64,000 nucleotides of DNA from NCBI RefSeq assembly GCF_041146875.1, contig NZ_JBFRXP010000014.1, forward strand, positions 12,599-76,598, given 5' to 3'. Below, one piece after another: positions 1 to 8,382 of this stretch. Position 1 is the first letter of the stretch. Each line of letters opens with the position of its first letter. A program made the translations under genes and the position numbers. The notes beneath the pieces were generated by a model. It searched no databases and was not told where the DNA came from. It worked only from the letters and a program-made list of their open reading frames with translations. The stretch is from Igneacidithiobacillus sp041146875. Lineage in GTDB: Bacteria > Pseudomonadota > Gammaproteobacteria > Acidithiobacillales > Acidithiobacillaceae.

Positions 1-180
1 CCAGAGGATAGCGAGATCACCATGATCCCCGAAAACACCATCGAGGTCAGTGGCGAGGAGGCAGAAAAACTCCTGCGTCTGATCGAGTTTCTGGAAGAAA
101 ACGACGATGTGCAGAACGTCTACGCCAACTATGAGTTGAGCGACGAAGAGATGGCACGCCTGGAGGCGGCAGAATCCTGA
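1..180 (+). CDS. yebC: YebC/PmpR family protein, 3' end only
   Basis: This is the last 59 codons of an open frame that enters from the left edge and stops at a TGA at 178-180. The peptide has the acidic YebC C-terminus: IEVSGEEAEKLL, then LIEFLEENDDVQNVYANYEL, which closely matches the DDVQNVYHNF end of YebC proteins. YebC-family proteins act as transcriptional regulators or as ribosome-associated factors that relieve stalling. The position immediately before ruvC is the classic proteobacterial order yebC-ruvC-ruvA-ruvB. Only the C-terminal domain can be assessed. Confidence 0.88.
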   Translation, partial: PEDSEITMIPENTIEVSGEEAEKLLRLIEFLEENDDVQNVYANYELSDEEMARLEAAES

Positions 181-214
181 GCCCCGGCAAGCAACGGATC
201 GGACCCCAACGGAC

Positions 215-724
215 ATGCGACGCATCATCGGGATTGACCCCGGCTCCCTGCGCACCGGCTATGGCATCATCGAAGCCGATATCAATGGACGGCTGCGCCA
301 TATCACCCACGGCTGCATCAACGTCTCGGGACATCCTTTCCTCGAACGCATTGCCGCCATCCACCGAGGCTTGAGCCAAGTGCTGCAGGATTTTGCGCCG
401 CAGTCGGCCGCCATCGAGCAGGTCTTTATGGCACGCAATGCGGACTCTGCTCTGAAACTGGGACAGGCGCGCGGCGCGGCGCTGGTTGCCCTTTTGGAAC
501 GAAATCTGCCCGTCTCTGAATACACTGCCCTGCAGATCAAAAAGGCCAGCGTTGGGGCCGGTCATGCCGACAAGGCGCAAGTGGAGCATATGGTGCGCCG
601 TCTCCTTGGCATTCACGATAGCGTGCAGGCCGACGCCGCCGATGCCCTGGCCTGTGCCATTTGCCACGCCCACAGCGAGGGAACGCAAGCTTTCTGGCGG
701 GCACGGGAGATCGTCGGGCGATGA
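215..724 (+). CDS. ruvC: Crossover junction endodeoxyribonuclease RuvC
   Basis: RuvC is the Holliday-junction resolvase that nicks four-way DNA intermediates placed by RuvAB. The 169-residue protein has the RNase H-like fold signatures: GIDPGS with the first catalytic Asp at residue 8, AIEQVF with Glu68, and the C-terminal QADAADALACAICH with Asp140 and Asp143. Length matches the family (about 170). The ATG at 215 follows yebC by 34 bases, and the stop overlaps the ruvA start (ATGA), indicating translational coupling. Confidence 0.96.
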   Translation: MRRIIGIDPGSLRTGYGIIEADINGRLRHITHGCINVSGHPFLERIAAIHRGLSQVLQDFAPQSAAIEQVFMARNADSALKLGQARGAALVALLERNLPVSEYTALQIKKASVGAGHADKAQVEHMVRRLLGIHDSVQADAADALACAICHAHSEGTQAFWRAREIVGR

Positions 725-1302
725 TCACCAGTCTGCAAGGCAAAATCCTGCAACGCCGTCCGCCTTGGTTGTGGCTTGACGTCTCTGGCGTGGGCTACGA
801 GATCGAGATGCCTCTGTCGAGCTTCTACCGGCTACCGGCAGAGGGCAGCCCGTTGCAGATCTTCACCCATTTTGTCGTACGCGAAGATGCGCAGTTGCTT
901 TATGGTTTTTTGACCCTCGACGAGCGCGAACTCTTTCGTCTCCTGATCAAGGTGAATGGGATCGGTGGCAAGGTCGCTCTGGCCTGTCTCGCCGGGCTTG
1001 AGGTCGGACAATTACGCGAGGCGCTGCTCCTTGGGGACAAAAGACGCCTCACTGCCATCCCCGGCATCGGTGCCAAGACTGCCGAGCGCATGATTGTAGA
1101 ATTACAGGACAAGATTGAAGGTGCCGGAACCGCTTTCCGTCCAGGCACTGCGGTCAACGACCCGAAACAGGAGGCAATTGCAGCCCTTCAGAGCCTCGGC
1201 TATAAGCTTGTCGAAGCGCAGCGGGCCGTGGATGGCTTGCCTGGAGAGCTAGCGGTCGAAGAACTGATTCGTCAATCTTTACAAATTCTTGCACGCCGCT
1301 AG
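721..1302 (+). CDS. ruvA: Holliday junction branch migration protein RuvA
   Basis: RuvA binds the Holliday junction as a tetramer and loads the RuvB motor. I start it at the ATG at 721, which overlaps the ruvC stop by four bases. The resulting MITSLQGKIL is the standard RuvA N-terminus, whereas the frame extending to 661 lies within ruvC. The 193 residues contain the OB-fold domain, two helix-hairpin-helix motifs (VNGIGGKVAL and IPGIGAKTAERMI) and the C-terminal RuvB-binding three-helix domain ending near IRQSLQIL. It forms one operon with ruvC and ruvB. Confidence 0.95.
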   Translation: MITSLQGKILQRRPPWLWLDVSGVGYEIEMPLSSFYRLPAEGSPLQIFTHFVVREDAQLLYGFLTLDERELFRLLIKVNGIGGKVALACLAGLEVGQLREALLLGDKRRLTAIPGIGAKTAERMIVELQDKIEGAGTAFRPGTAVNDPKQEAIAALQSLGYKLVEAQRAVDGLPGELAVEELIRQSLQILARR

Positions 1303-1319
1303 CGGGAACTTTGCGAAAA

Positions 1320-2366
1320 ATGGGCACTCCCAGCGCCATGAACCGAGACAATCTGACTGCCGCCGAGCAAGTGGGCGACAAGATCGACCATGCGCTGCGC
1401 CCGCGCCTGCTGCAGGAATATCTGGGACAGGAACGTTTGCGGGAGTCTTTGTCGCTCTTCATCGACGCGGCGCGGCAGCGGCAAGAGGCGCTGGATCACG
1501 TCCTACTCTTTGGCCCCCCCGGACTTGGTAAGACGACGCTGGCGCACATCATCGCCCAGGAGATGGGCGCGGGGCTGAAGGTTACCTCCGGTCCCATTCT
1601 CGACAAGGCTGGCGATCTTGCTGCCATCCTCACCAATTTGCAGCCCCATGATGTTCTCTTCGTTGACGAGATCCATCGCCTGAGCCCCGTAGTAGAGGAA
1701 ATCCTCTATCCTGCGCTAGAAGACTTCGAGCTCGACATCCTGATCGGTGAAGGGCCGGCAGCACGCTCCATCAAGATCGGCTTGCCGCCGTTTACGCTGA
1801 TTGGCGCCACCACCCGCGCCGGGCTTCTGTCTTCACCCCTGCGAGATCGCTTCGGTATCAGTTTTCACCTGGAGTTTTATAGTGTGGAGGAACTGAGCCG
1901 CATCGTCGCACGCTCGGCGGGGATTCTGCAGGTTCCTGCGGCGGTCGAGGGAGTGCGGGAGATTGCGGCGCGGGCGCGCGGCACCCCACGCATCGCCAAT
2001 CGTTTGTTGCGCCGGGTACGCGACTATGCCCAAGTGCGTGGCAATGGCAGCATCGAGCATGCCACAGCGCGTGCCGCACTGGAGCTGATGGAAGTGGACG
2101 AACACGGTTTTGATTCCCAGGATCGTCGCCTGCTCGGCATCATCATCGAACGCTTTGGCGGCGGGCCAGTGGGGGTAGAAAGCCTGGCTGCAGCCTTGGG
2201 CGAGGACCGGGGCACCATCGAGGACGTACTTGAGCCTTTTCTCATTCAGTCGGGCTACCTCATCCGCACGCCCCGCGGCCGCTGCGCTACAGCCCAGAGT
2301 TACCTCGCTTTGGGGCTGCCACGACCGGAATCCGGGCAGTCGGGGGGCCTCTTCGATGGCACCTGA
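1320..2366 (+). CDS. ruvB: Holliday junction ATP-dependent helicase RuvB
   Basis: RuvB is the hexameric AAA+ motor of branch migration. Walker A is GPPGLGKTT, Walker B is DEIHRLSP, and the sensor region is GATTRAGLLSSPLRDRFG. A winged-helix DNA-binding C-terminus ends with a RGRCATAQSY segment. The start is uncertain: a TTG at 1311 and ATGs at 1320 and 1338 are in frame. I chose 1320 because GGGAA lies about 11 bases upstream; the 1338 start would still keep all conserved sequence. Co-transcribed with ruvCA. Confidence 0.93.
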   Translation: MGTPSAMNRDNLTAAEQVGDKIDHALRPRLLQEYLGQERLRESLSLFIDAARQRQEALDHVLLFGPPGLGKTTLAHIIAQEMGAGLKVTSGPILDKAGDLAAILTNLQPHDVLFVDEIHRLSPVVEEILYPALEDFELDILIGEGPAARSIKIGLPPFTLIGATTRAGLLSSPLRDRFGISFHLEFYSVEELSRIVARSAGILQVPAAVEGVREIAARARGTPRIANRLLRRVRDYAQVRGNGSIEHATARAALELMEVDEHGFDSQDRRLLGIIIERFGGGPVGVESLAAALGEDRGTIEDVLEPFLIQSGYLIRTPRGRCATAQSYLALGLPRPESGQSGGLFDGT

Positions 2367-2778
2367 TAATATGCCACAAGGCCAGTTCGCCGTGCGGGTA
2401 TATTATGAAGATACGGATCACGGCGGGGTGGTGTATCATGCGAATTATTTGCGCTTTATGGAGCGCGCCCGCACGGAAATGTTACGCGAGAGAGGCTTGG
2501 AGCTGGATCGACTGGAGCGAGAGGATGGTGTGGTTTTTGCGGTACGCCGCGCCAGCCTCGACTTCCGCGCCCCCGCCCGTTTCAATCAATTGCTGCAAAT
2601 CGAGACCCAAATCAGCGAAGTCCGTCCCTTGCGCATGCGCTTTGTGCAGCGCGTCGCACATGCAGACCGGTTGCTTTGCCGCGGCGAGATCGAAGTAGCT
2701 TGCCTCTCGGCAGCCGATTTTCGCCCCACGCCCATACCTGGGCATGTTCTTCATGCCTTTTTCCCCGACCATCCCTGA
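2356..2778 (+). CDS. ybgC: Acyl-CoA thioesterase YbgC (Tol-Pal associated)
   Basis: This is a hotdog-fold thioesterase of the 4-hydroxybenzoyl-CoA thioesterase type. YbgC hydrolyses acyl-CoA or acyl-ACP and is encoded with the Tol-Pal system in most proteobacteria. The signature VRVYYEDTDHGGVVYHANY is intact with the catalytic Asp, followed by FMERARTEML. The ATG at 2356 has a G-rich ribosome site about 8 bases upstream and overlaps ruvB by 11 bases; an internal ATG at 2371 is the alternative. It leads directly into tolQ 12 bases downstream. Confidence 0.93.
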   Translation: MAPDNMPQGQFAVRVYYEDTDHGGVVYHANYLRFMERARTEMLRERGLELDRLEREDGVVFAVRRASLDFRAPARFNQLLQIETQISEVRPLRMRFVQRVAHADRLLCRGEIEVACLSAADFRPTPIPGHVLHAFFPDHP

Positions 2779-2790
2779 ACGCGAGACTCC

Positions 2791-3486
2791 ATGGACACCA
2801 GTGCCTTACCTTCTGCCCAGCATCTATCCATCAGCCACCTGATTCTGCATGCCAGTCCTGTAGTACAGGGAATTTTGCTTTTATTGTTGATCGCCTCGGT
2901 TGTCTCCTGGTTCGTAATCTTTCAGAAAGGGATGGTGTTTTCCAGCGCGCACCGGGCACTGAAGCGTTTTGAAAAGCGCTTCTGGAGCGGCGGCGAAATG
3001 GCGCAGATCTATCAGAACGTGAGCAACAACCCGCAGCTGGAGATTGGCGCCGGCAGTATCTTCTGCGCTGGCTACGAGGAGTTTCAACGGCAACGGAAGG
3101 GACACGCGAGTGATGCCCTGGATGCCGCACGGCGCGCCATGCGCGGCGCCCAGATCCGCGAAATCGGCCAATTGGAGAGTAACCTCCCCCTGCTCGCTTC
3201 GATTTCTTCCGTGGCACCCTTTGTAGGGCTACTAGGCACGGTCTGGGGTATCATGACAACCTTCATGAATATTGGCATGGCGCAACAGGCGACCCTGGCG
3301 GCAGTGGCACCACCGGTTGCCGAGGCGCTGATCGCGACCCTTGCGGGTCTCTTTGCCGCCATTCCGGCGACCTTTTTCTACAATCGTTTTGCCCATCGTC
3401 TGGATGAACTCGACGCGCATTACGAGGTCTTCATGGATGAATTCACCAATATCCTGCACCGTCAGTTACCCGAGAGCAAAGCATGA
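2791..3486 (+). CDS. tolQ: Tol-Pal system inner membrane protein TolQ
   Basis: TolQ is a MotA/TolQ/ExbB-family proton-channel subunit that with TolR energises TolA during outer-membrane constriction. The 231-residue protein has one membrane segment at about residues 25-45 (ILLLLLIASVVSWFVIF), a cytoplasmic loop, and two further segments around VAPFVGLLGTVWGIM and VAEALIATLAGLFAAIPA. The conserved GLLGTV proton-path motif is present. The stop overlaps the tolR start. Confidence 0.96.
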   Translation: MDTSALPSAQHLSISHLILHASPVVQGILLLLLIASVVSWFVIFQKGMVFSSAHRALKRFEKRFWSGGEMAQIYQNVSNNPQLEIGAGSIFCAGYEEFQRQRKGHASDALDAARRAMRGAQIREIGQLESNLPLLASISSVAPFVGLLGTVWGIMTTFMNIGMAQQATLAAVAPPVAEALIATLAGLFAAIPATFFYNRFAHRLDELDAHYEVFMDEFTNILHRQLPESKA

Positions 3487-3902
3487 GAAGTCGGAAGCGC
3501 CGCCGTCTGCTTGCTGAGATGAACGTCGTGCCCTACATCGACGTTTCTTTGGTGCTCTTGGTCATTTTCATGCTCTCGGCGCCACTACTCACCCAGGGCG
3601 TTAACGTCAATCTACCCAAGGGCGTAAGCAAACCCGTGCCGGACAAAACTCCCCCCATCGTTATCTCGGTGGCCAAGGATGGCAAGCTCGACCTGCAGTA
3701 CAAGGATCAGCACCTCAGTCCACAGCTACAGAATTTAGCAGCGGCGGTCGACAAAGTCGGTCATGGCAATCCAGCGCAGATGCAGGTTTTGGTAGGCGGT
3801 GATGCCCACGCCGACTACGGCAAAGTGATGGCGGTCATGGCCGCCCTGCAGCAAGCGGGTATTTCCCACGTGGGCCTACTTACGCGACCGGAACGCCATT
3901 GA
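3483..3902 (+). CDS. tolR: Tol-Pal system protein TolR
   Basis: TolR is the ExbD/TolR-family partner of TolQ, a single-pass protein with a periplasmic domain. The sequence shows the short basic N-terminus, the NVVPYIDVSLVLLVIFML membrane helix carrying the essential Asp of the proton channel, and a periplasmic domain ending in the HVGLLTRPE segment. Its 139 residues are typical. ATGA overlap with tolQ and TTGA overlap with tolA point to tight translational coupling. Confidence 0.96.
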   Translation: MRSRKRRRLLAEMNVVPYIDVSLVLLVIFMLSAPLLTQGVNVNLPKGVSKPVPDKTPPIVISVAKDGKLDLQYKDQHLSPQLQNLAAAVDKVGHGNPAQMQVLVGGDAHADYGKVMAVMAALQQAGISHVGLLTRPERH

Positions 3903-4906
3903 ACGAGCAACCCCGCATTCTGCCGCTACTGCTGGCCGTCGTGCTCAACGTGGCCATTCTGGTCGCGTTGTTCTGGACCTTTCACGTCAACATTCCGGCT
4001 GCCGGGCATGCTGCCATGCAAGCCACCCTGGAAGCTGCCCTGCCGGCACCAGCGCCCATGCCGGTGGCAAAGCCTGCTCCCGTAGCCAAACCGGTACCGA
4101 AACCGGTGCCAGTGCCAAAACCCGCACCTGCACCAGTGCCAAAACCGGCACCGACGCCTAAGCCCGTACCCAAACCGGTGCCAGAGAAGCCGTCGCCCGC
4201 GCAAGTCGAAAAGCAGGTACAGGCACGGGAAGCGGCAGCCAAGCTCACCGCTGAGCGGGCCGCGGCAGAAAAACACGCGGAAGAACTGGCAGCACGGCGG
4301 GCAGCGGTGCAACGCGCCGCAGCGCAGAAAGCAGCCGCTGAAAAGGCAGCGACAGAACGAGCAGCAGCAACCAAAGCGGCCGCGCAAAAGGCAGCAGAGG
4401 AGCGCGCCGCCCAGCAAGCTGCTGAGAAAGCGGCAGCACAGAAGGCAGCCGCAGAGAAAGCAGCCGCGGCACGTGCAGCAGCCCTGAAAAAGCAGCTTGC
4501 CGCAGAGGCCGCACAAGCGGCACAGGCGGCTCGCGCCAAGGCCTTGCAGCAGCAGTTGGCGGCACAGGCCGAGGCCAACCTCGCCGCCGCCAAGGCACAA
4601 CAGGCCGCGGAAAATCAACGTCTGGAGGCATTATTTGGTCAGAAAATACAGCGCAGGGTCTATCGTGCCTGGGATACTACCTTTGCCGCATCGCTGAATT
4701 GTGAGGTAGCGATAGAGCTAACGCCCACGGGGTCGATTATCGGCCAACCGCGCGTTGTGAGTGGCAGTGGCAACCCGGCCTTCGACCAGGCAGTTATTCG
4801 CGCCGTCGAGGCAGCGGCACCTTTTGTCCCTCCCATCGGTCTACCCTATAGTGCCTTCAAAAGCGTCGTCATTAAATTCAACGCCGAGGATCTTAACCAT
4901 GCGTAA
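3899..4906 (+). CDS. tolA: Cell envelope integrity protein TolA
   Basis: TolA spans the periplasm between TolQR and Pal/TolB. It starts at a TTG overlapping the tolR stop. The order is one membrane helix (about residues 9-27), a proline-rich linker of KP/VPKP repeats (about 55-100), a long Ala/Lys/Glu-rich coiled coil (about 105-240) and a globular C-terminal domain with QRVYRAW-like, CEVAIELTPTG and SAFKSVVIKF segments. The repetitive coding creates long false frames on the opposite strand. The last 8 bases overlap tolB. Confidence 0.93.
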   Translation: MNEQPRILPLLLAVVLNVAILVALFWTFHVNIPAAGHAAMQATLEAALPAPAPMPVAKPAPVAKPVPKPVPVPKPAPAPVPKPAPTPKPVPKPVPEKPSPAQVEKQVQAREAAAKLTAERAAAEKHAEELAARRAAVQRAAAQKAAAEKAATERAAATKAAAQKAAEERAAQQAAEKAAAQKAAAEKAAAARAAALKKQLAAEAAQAAQAARAKALQQQLAAQAEANLAAAKAQQAAENQRLEALFGQKIQRRVYRAWDTTFAASLNCEVAIELTPTGSIIGQPRVVSGSGNPAFDQAVIRAVEAAAPFVPPIGLPYSAFKSVVIKFNAEDLNHA

Positions 4907-6161
4907 GAGCGTCGTATTCCTTTTTTTGGGGTTATTCTCCCTGGCCTTCGCATTGCCTAGTGAGGCTGCCCTAACGGTACAAGTAACCAAGAGCGTTTCC
5001 AGCGCTCTGCCCATTGCCATACCTTCTTTTGGCCCAGGGGTTGCGGGGCAACCGACGGTGGCCGACGTGGTACGCGCGGATCTTAGTCACAGTGGTCTGT
5101 TCAAGGTACTCAATCCCGCCAGCTACCCGAGCGATCCGCAGGCACCGGCAGCGGTACAGGCAAACACCTGGACCGGGATTGGTGCCACTGGGCTCGCCGT
5201 AGGTGCCGTGGCAAAAACCGCAGCGGGCTACACCGTTACCGTCTACGTCTATAACGTCGCTACCGGGCAGGAGCTGGCTGCCAAGCGCTTCAGTTGTTCC
5301 CCAGCGGAATTGCATATGACCGCACACCACGTAGCCGACGTGATTTACAAGGCCTTCACTGGCAAGCCTGGACCCTTTGCCAGTCGCATTGCTTACGTGC
5401 GCCAGGTGGGTGCCGAGTATTCGTTACTTGTCGCCGAGTCAGATGGCTGGAATCCGCATGTGGTGGTGCAGGGGCGCATGCCATTGCTCTCACCGGTTTG
5501 GTCCCCAAACAACCAACGCCTTGCCTACGTTACCTATGTGAATTCGCGTGCCACCATCTTCGTGCAGAATCTGGCCACGGGAACACGCCAAGCCATCGCC
5601 CCGGGTGGCCAAATCGTCAGCGCGCCCAGCTTTTCGCCTAACGGTCAGGAGCTCGCCTATGCGCGTTCGGAGGGGGGCGCAACCAACATCTTCACGGTTA
5701 ACCTTAGTACCGGCCAGCGGCAACAACTAACACAAGGGGGCAGTATCAATACCTCGCCCAGTTGGTCCCCTAATGGGCAAATCGCCTTTGTGTCGGACCG
5801 TGATGGTGGTCCGCAGATTTTCGTCATGAACTCCCAGGGTGGCGGGCAGCATCGCATTACCTATAGTGGTAACTACAACGCCAGCCCTGCCTATTCTCCC
5901 AATGGGCAGCGTATTGCGTTCATCCATCGCACGGATGGCGTCTACGCCCTGGCGGTGATGGATGCCACTGGGGGCGGCCTGAACGTGCTGGATGCACAGG
6001 GAAACTGTGACCACCCAAGCTTTGCCGACAATGGGGAAATGGTAATTTACGGTACCCATCGGGCGGGCGTGAAAGTGCTTGCCGAGGCGAGTATCGACGG
6101 GCGCACCCTGGCAATCCTGCACGGTGCCGGCGAAGACAGCCAACCAGCCTGGTCGAACTGA
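4899..6161 (+). CDS. tolB: Tol-Pal system periplasmic protein TolB
   Basis: TolB is the periplasmic beta-propeller that binds Pal and TolA. The ATG at 4899 inside the tolA end gives a clear signal peptide (MRKSVVFLFLGLFSLAFAL, cleavage near SEA). An N-terminal domain (residues about 25-160) follows, and then PD40/WD40-like blades with repeated SPSWSPNGQ/ DRDGGPQIFVMN-type units. The 420-residue length is typical. An intrinsic terminator lies 28 bases downstream, so the ruv-ybgC-tolQRAB run ends here, without pal. Confidence 0.96.
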   Translation: MRKSVVFLFLGLFSLAFALPSEAALTVQVTKSVSSALPIAIPSFGPGVAGQPTVADVVRADLSHSGLFKVLNPASYPSDPQAPAAVQANTWTGIGATGLAVGAVAKTAAGYTVTVYVYNVATGQELAAKRFSCSPAELHMTAHHVADVIYKAFTGKPGPFASRIAYVRQVGAEYSLLVAESDGWNPHVVVQGRMPLLSPVWSPNNQRLAYVTYVNSRATIFVQNLATGTRQAIAPGGQIVSAPSFSPNGQELAYARSEGGATNIFTVNLSTGQRQQLTQGGSINTSPSWSPNGQIAFVSDRDGGPQIFVMNSQGGGQHRITYSGNYNASPAYSPNGQRIAFIHRTDGVYALAVMDATGGGLNVLDAQGNCDHPSFADNGEMVIYGTHRAGVKVLAEASIDGRTLAILHGAGEDSQPAWSN

Positions 6162-6188
6162 GCTAAGGCAAACAGGGTATAAAGTGCA

Positions 6189-6217
6189 GGGTGCTGGGCT
6201 GTCCCAGCACCCTTTTT
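6189..6217 (+). terminator. Intrinsic terminator after tolB
   Basis: A perfect 10-bp stem (GGGTGCTGGG at 6189-6198 with CCCAGCACCC at 6203-6212), a four-base CTGT loop and a T5 run follow tolB. The T tract lies on the + strand side, so it mainly terminates the tol operon and separates it from the converging queC. Confidence 0.92.
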
Positions 6218-6221
6218 ATGG

Positions 6222-6899
6222 TCAGACGTAAGGCGCGGGGTCCGGCAGACCGAGCTCGGCAAAGGCCGCGAGGCGCAGGCGACAGGCATCGCAACGTCCG
6301 CAGGAGCGTCCCGCCGCATCCAGCTGGTAGCAGGAACGGGTGATGCCATAATCCACCCCGGCATCAAGTCCCATGCGGATAATCTCGGCCTTGCGCAAAT
6401 GTTGCAGCGGGGCATGGATGCGTGGCGACTCGCCCTCCACGCCAAGTTTGGTAGCCACGGCGGCGAGACGCGAAAAAGCCTCAATAAAGGCGGGACGACA
6501 ATCGGGGTAGCCGCTGTAATCCTGGCTGTTTACCCCGACGTAAATATCCGCAACGCTGAGCACCTCTGCCAGCGCCAGCGCATAGGAGAGAAATACCGTA
6601 TTGCGCGCCGGCACATAGGTGATCGGGATACCTTCGCCGACGCCACTTTCCGGCACCGCCAGCTTGGTATCCGTGAGTGCCGAGCCACCAAGACCACCGA
6701 GATCGATTTTGAGAATGCGGTGACTCGCCACTGCCATGGTCTGAGCCACGGCGCGGGCATAATCGAGCTCGTTCTGATGGCGTTGCCCATAGTCGAAAGA
6801 TAAGGCATGGATGACGACCCCGTCACGACGCAACAAGCCAGCAACCGTGGTGGAATCAAGACCGCCGGAAAGTAACAGAATTGCCTGTTTGTCTGTCAC
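6222..6899 (-). CDS. queC: 7-cyano-7-deazaguanine synthase QueC
   Basis: QueC converts 7-carboxy-7-deazaguanine to preQ0 with ATP and ammonia in queuosine synthesis. The PP-loop ATP motif LLLSGGLDSTT is at the N-terminus. A zinc-binding cysteine cluster (SCYQLD, then CGRCDACRLRLAAF) is near the C-terminus. I start at a GTG at 6899 preceded by GGAGG with a five-base spacer; longer forms run into queE. About 225 residues, as expected. Last gene of the pal-cpoB-queE-queC operon. Confidence 0.95.
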   Translation of the reverse strand: MTDKQAILLLSGGLDSTTVAGLLRRDGVVIHALSFDYGQRHQNELDYARAVAQTMAVASHRILKIDLGGLGGSALTDTKLAVPESGVGEGIPITYVPARNTVFLSYALALAEVLSVADIYVGVNSQDYSGYPDCRPAFIEAFSRLAAVATKLGVEGESPRIHAPLQHLRKAEIIRMGLDAGVDYGITRSCYQLDAAGRSCGRCDACRLRLAAFAELGLPDPAPYV

Positions 6900-6910
6900 G
6901 CTCACCTCCG

Positions 6911-7549
6911 CTAGTGGCCGGGGACGTCGCCCCAGATCCATTTGTGCAATTGCACCTGCAAACGCACCGGTAATTGATCGACAAGGATCCACTCTGCCAA
7001 GTCGTGCAGGTCCAATTCACCATAACTGGGGGAGAACAAAATTTCCTTTGCCGGCAGCGGGTGCTCGCGCAAGAAGTCGCGTGCCCATTCGTAGTCGCTG
7101 CGATTGCACAAGACGAATTTTACCTGATCTTGGGCGTGGAGATATTGCAAATTCTCCCAGTCGTTTTTCTCGCTTTCGGCAGAGCCCGGTGTCTTGATAT
7201 CAAGAATTTTCACCACCCGCGGGTCCACGTCGCGCACGGACAGGGCGCCGCTGGTTTCGAGATAGACCTCGCGTCCCGCGTCACACAGCACCTTGAGTAG
7301 TTCGTGCACGCCCACTTGGGCGAGGGGCTCGCCACCAGTGACCACTACCAACTGGCCTGCGCGCTCCTGCACCTGGGTGAGGATCTCTTCCAGCTCCATC
7401 CACATGCCACCGTGAAAGGCATAGGCACTGTCGCAATACTGGCAGCGCAGTGGGCAACCGGTAAGGCGTACAAAGGTTGCCGGGCGCCCCATGGCGCTGG
7501 TCTCGCCCTGCAAGCTATGAAAGATCTCGCTAATGCGCAGCCGCGCCAT
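6911..7549 (-). CDS. queE: 7-carboxy-7-deazaguanine synthase QueE
   Basis: QueE is the radical SAM enzyme that contracts 6-carboxytetrahydropterin to 7-carboxy-7-deazaguanine. The cluster motif CPLRCQYC (Cx3Cx2C) at about residues 32-39 follows the typical FHSLQGETSAMGRPA N-terminus, and the SAM-binding GGEP motif (VVTGGEP) is present. Length 212. It sits between cpoB and queC, the usual proteobacterial arrangement. Confidence 0.95.
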   Translation of the reverse strand: MARLRISEIFHSLQGETSAMGRPATFVRLTGCPLRCQYCDSAYAFHGGMWMELEEILTQVQERAGQLVVVTGGEPLAQVGVHELLKVLCDAGREVYLETSGALSVRDVDPRVVKILDIKTPGSAESEKNDWENLQYLHAQDQVKFVLCNRSDYEWARDFLREHPLPAKEILFSPSYGELDLHDLAEWILVDQLPVRLQVQLHKWIWGDVPGH

Positions 7550-7552
7550 AAC

Positions 7553-8365
7553 TCAATGGCCGCTGGCTTGCAGTTGCGTTTGCGCCTTTTGCGCCGCGGG
7601 GGTGCTTGGATATTGCTTGAGAATCCGATTGAAGGTCGCCCGCGCCTTGGCCGGCTGACCGATGGCCTCGTAAATCTGTCCCATGCGCAACAGTGCATCT
7701 GGCGCCTTACTGCTCTGGGTATGCTGCGCAGCCGTGGTAAGGCTCTTGATGGCAGCATCGTTCTGCCCGAGGACATACTGTGCCTGGCCAAGCCAGTAAT
7801 AGGCATCGACCACGAGGCTACTTTGCGGGTATTTGTGGATGAAGGCCTGCAGCGACGTTGCCGCAGTGCCATATTTGCCGGCCTGTAACAAGGCAAAGGC
7901 GCGCTGATACTCGGCCTGACCCAAACCCTGCACGGTAGAACTGGCAGCGCTGCTCGCCTCTGCCGCAATGGCGCCAGCTGGTGTCGTGCTGGAAACTGCT
8001 GCACTGCTGGTACTCGCTGTCGACGCCGTCACGGAGCTTGTCGTCGCCACTGCAGTCGACAGGGCTGCCAATTTGGCGTTGATTTCCTGCTGTGCCGACT
8101 CTAGCGCGTGGGTTTTGCTCTCAAGGTCGCCGCGCAGCTCACGAATTTCCTGCTGCATATGCTGCGAGCGATCAAGCAAATCGCCGAGGGCAGTTTGGCT
8201 ACCTCGGCTCGCTTTTTGCACGGCGATCAGGCTTTGCACTTCGCTCTGCATCACCGCCATCTGCTGCTGCAGTTGGAGAATTTGCTGGCCCTCGGAATCT
8301 GCCCACACCGGTGAGCTAGCGAGCAGGACAGCGGCAGCCAGTGCTGCAGTCAGCTTAACCTTCAT
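7553..8365 (-). CDS. cpoB: Cell division coordinator CpoB (YbgF)
   Basis: CpoB is a periplasmic TPR protein that links PBP1B activity with Tol-Pal-driven outer-membrane constriction. Visible are a signal peptide (MKVKLTAALAAAVLLASSPVWA), an N-terminal trimerising coiled coil (about residues 25-95), a Ser/Ala/Thr-rich linker, and about three TPR repeats starting at YQRAFALLQAGKYGTA and ending at LKQYPSTPAAQKAQTQL. Start at the ATG with upstream GGAGG. Co-transcribed with pal. Confidence 0.94.
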   Translation of the reverse strand: MKVKLTAALAAAVLLASSPVWADSEGQQILQLQQQMAVMQSEVQSLIAVQKASRGSQTALGDLLDRSQHMQQEIRELRGDLESKTHALESAQQEINAKLAALSTAVATTSSVTASTASTSSAAVSSTTPAGAIAAEASSAASSTVQGLGQAEYQRAFALLQAGKYGTAATSLQAFIHKYPQSSLVVDAYYWLGQAQYVLGQNDAAIKSLTTAAQHTQSSKAPDALLRMGQIYEAIGQPAKARATFNRILKQYPSTPAAQKAQTQLQASGH

Positions 8366-8382
8366 GAAATGCGACCTCCAAA

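Noticed and set aside
3926..4618. Long Cys/Ala-rich open frames on the - strand opposite tolA
   Set aside because: They are mirror images of the repetitive Ala/Lys codons of the TolA coiled coil, with no ribosome site and extreme composition.
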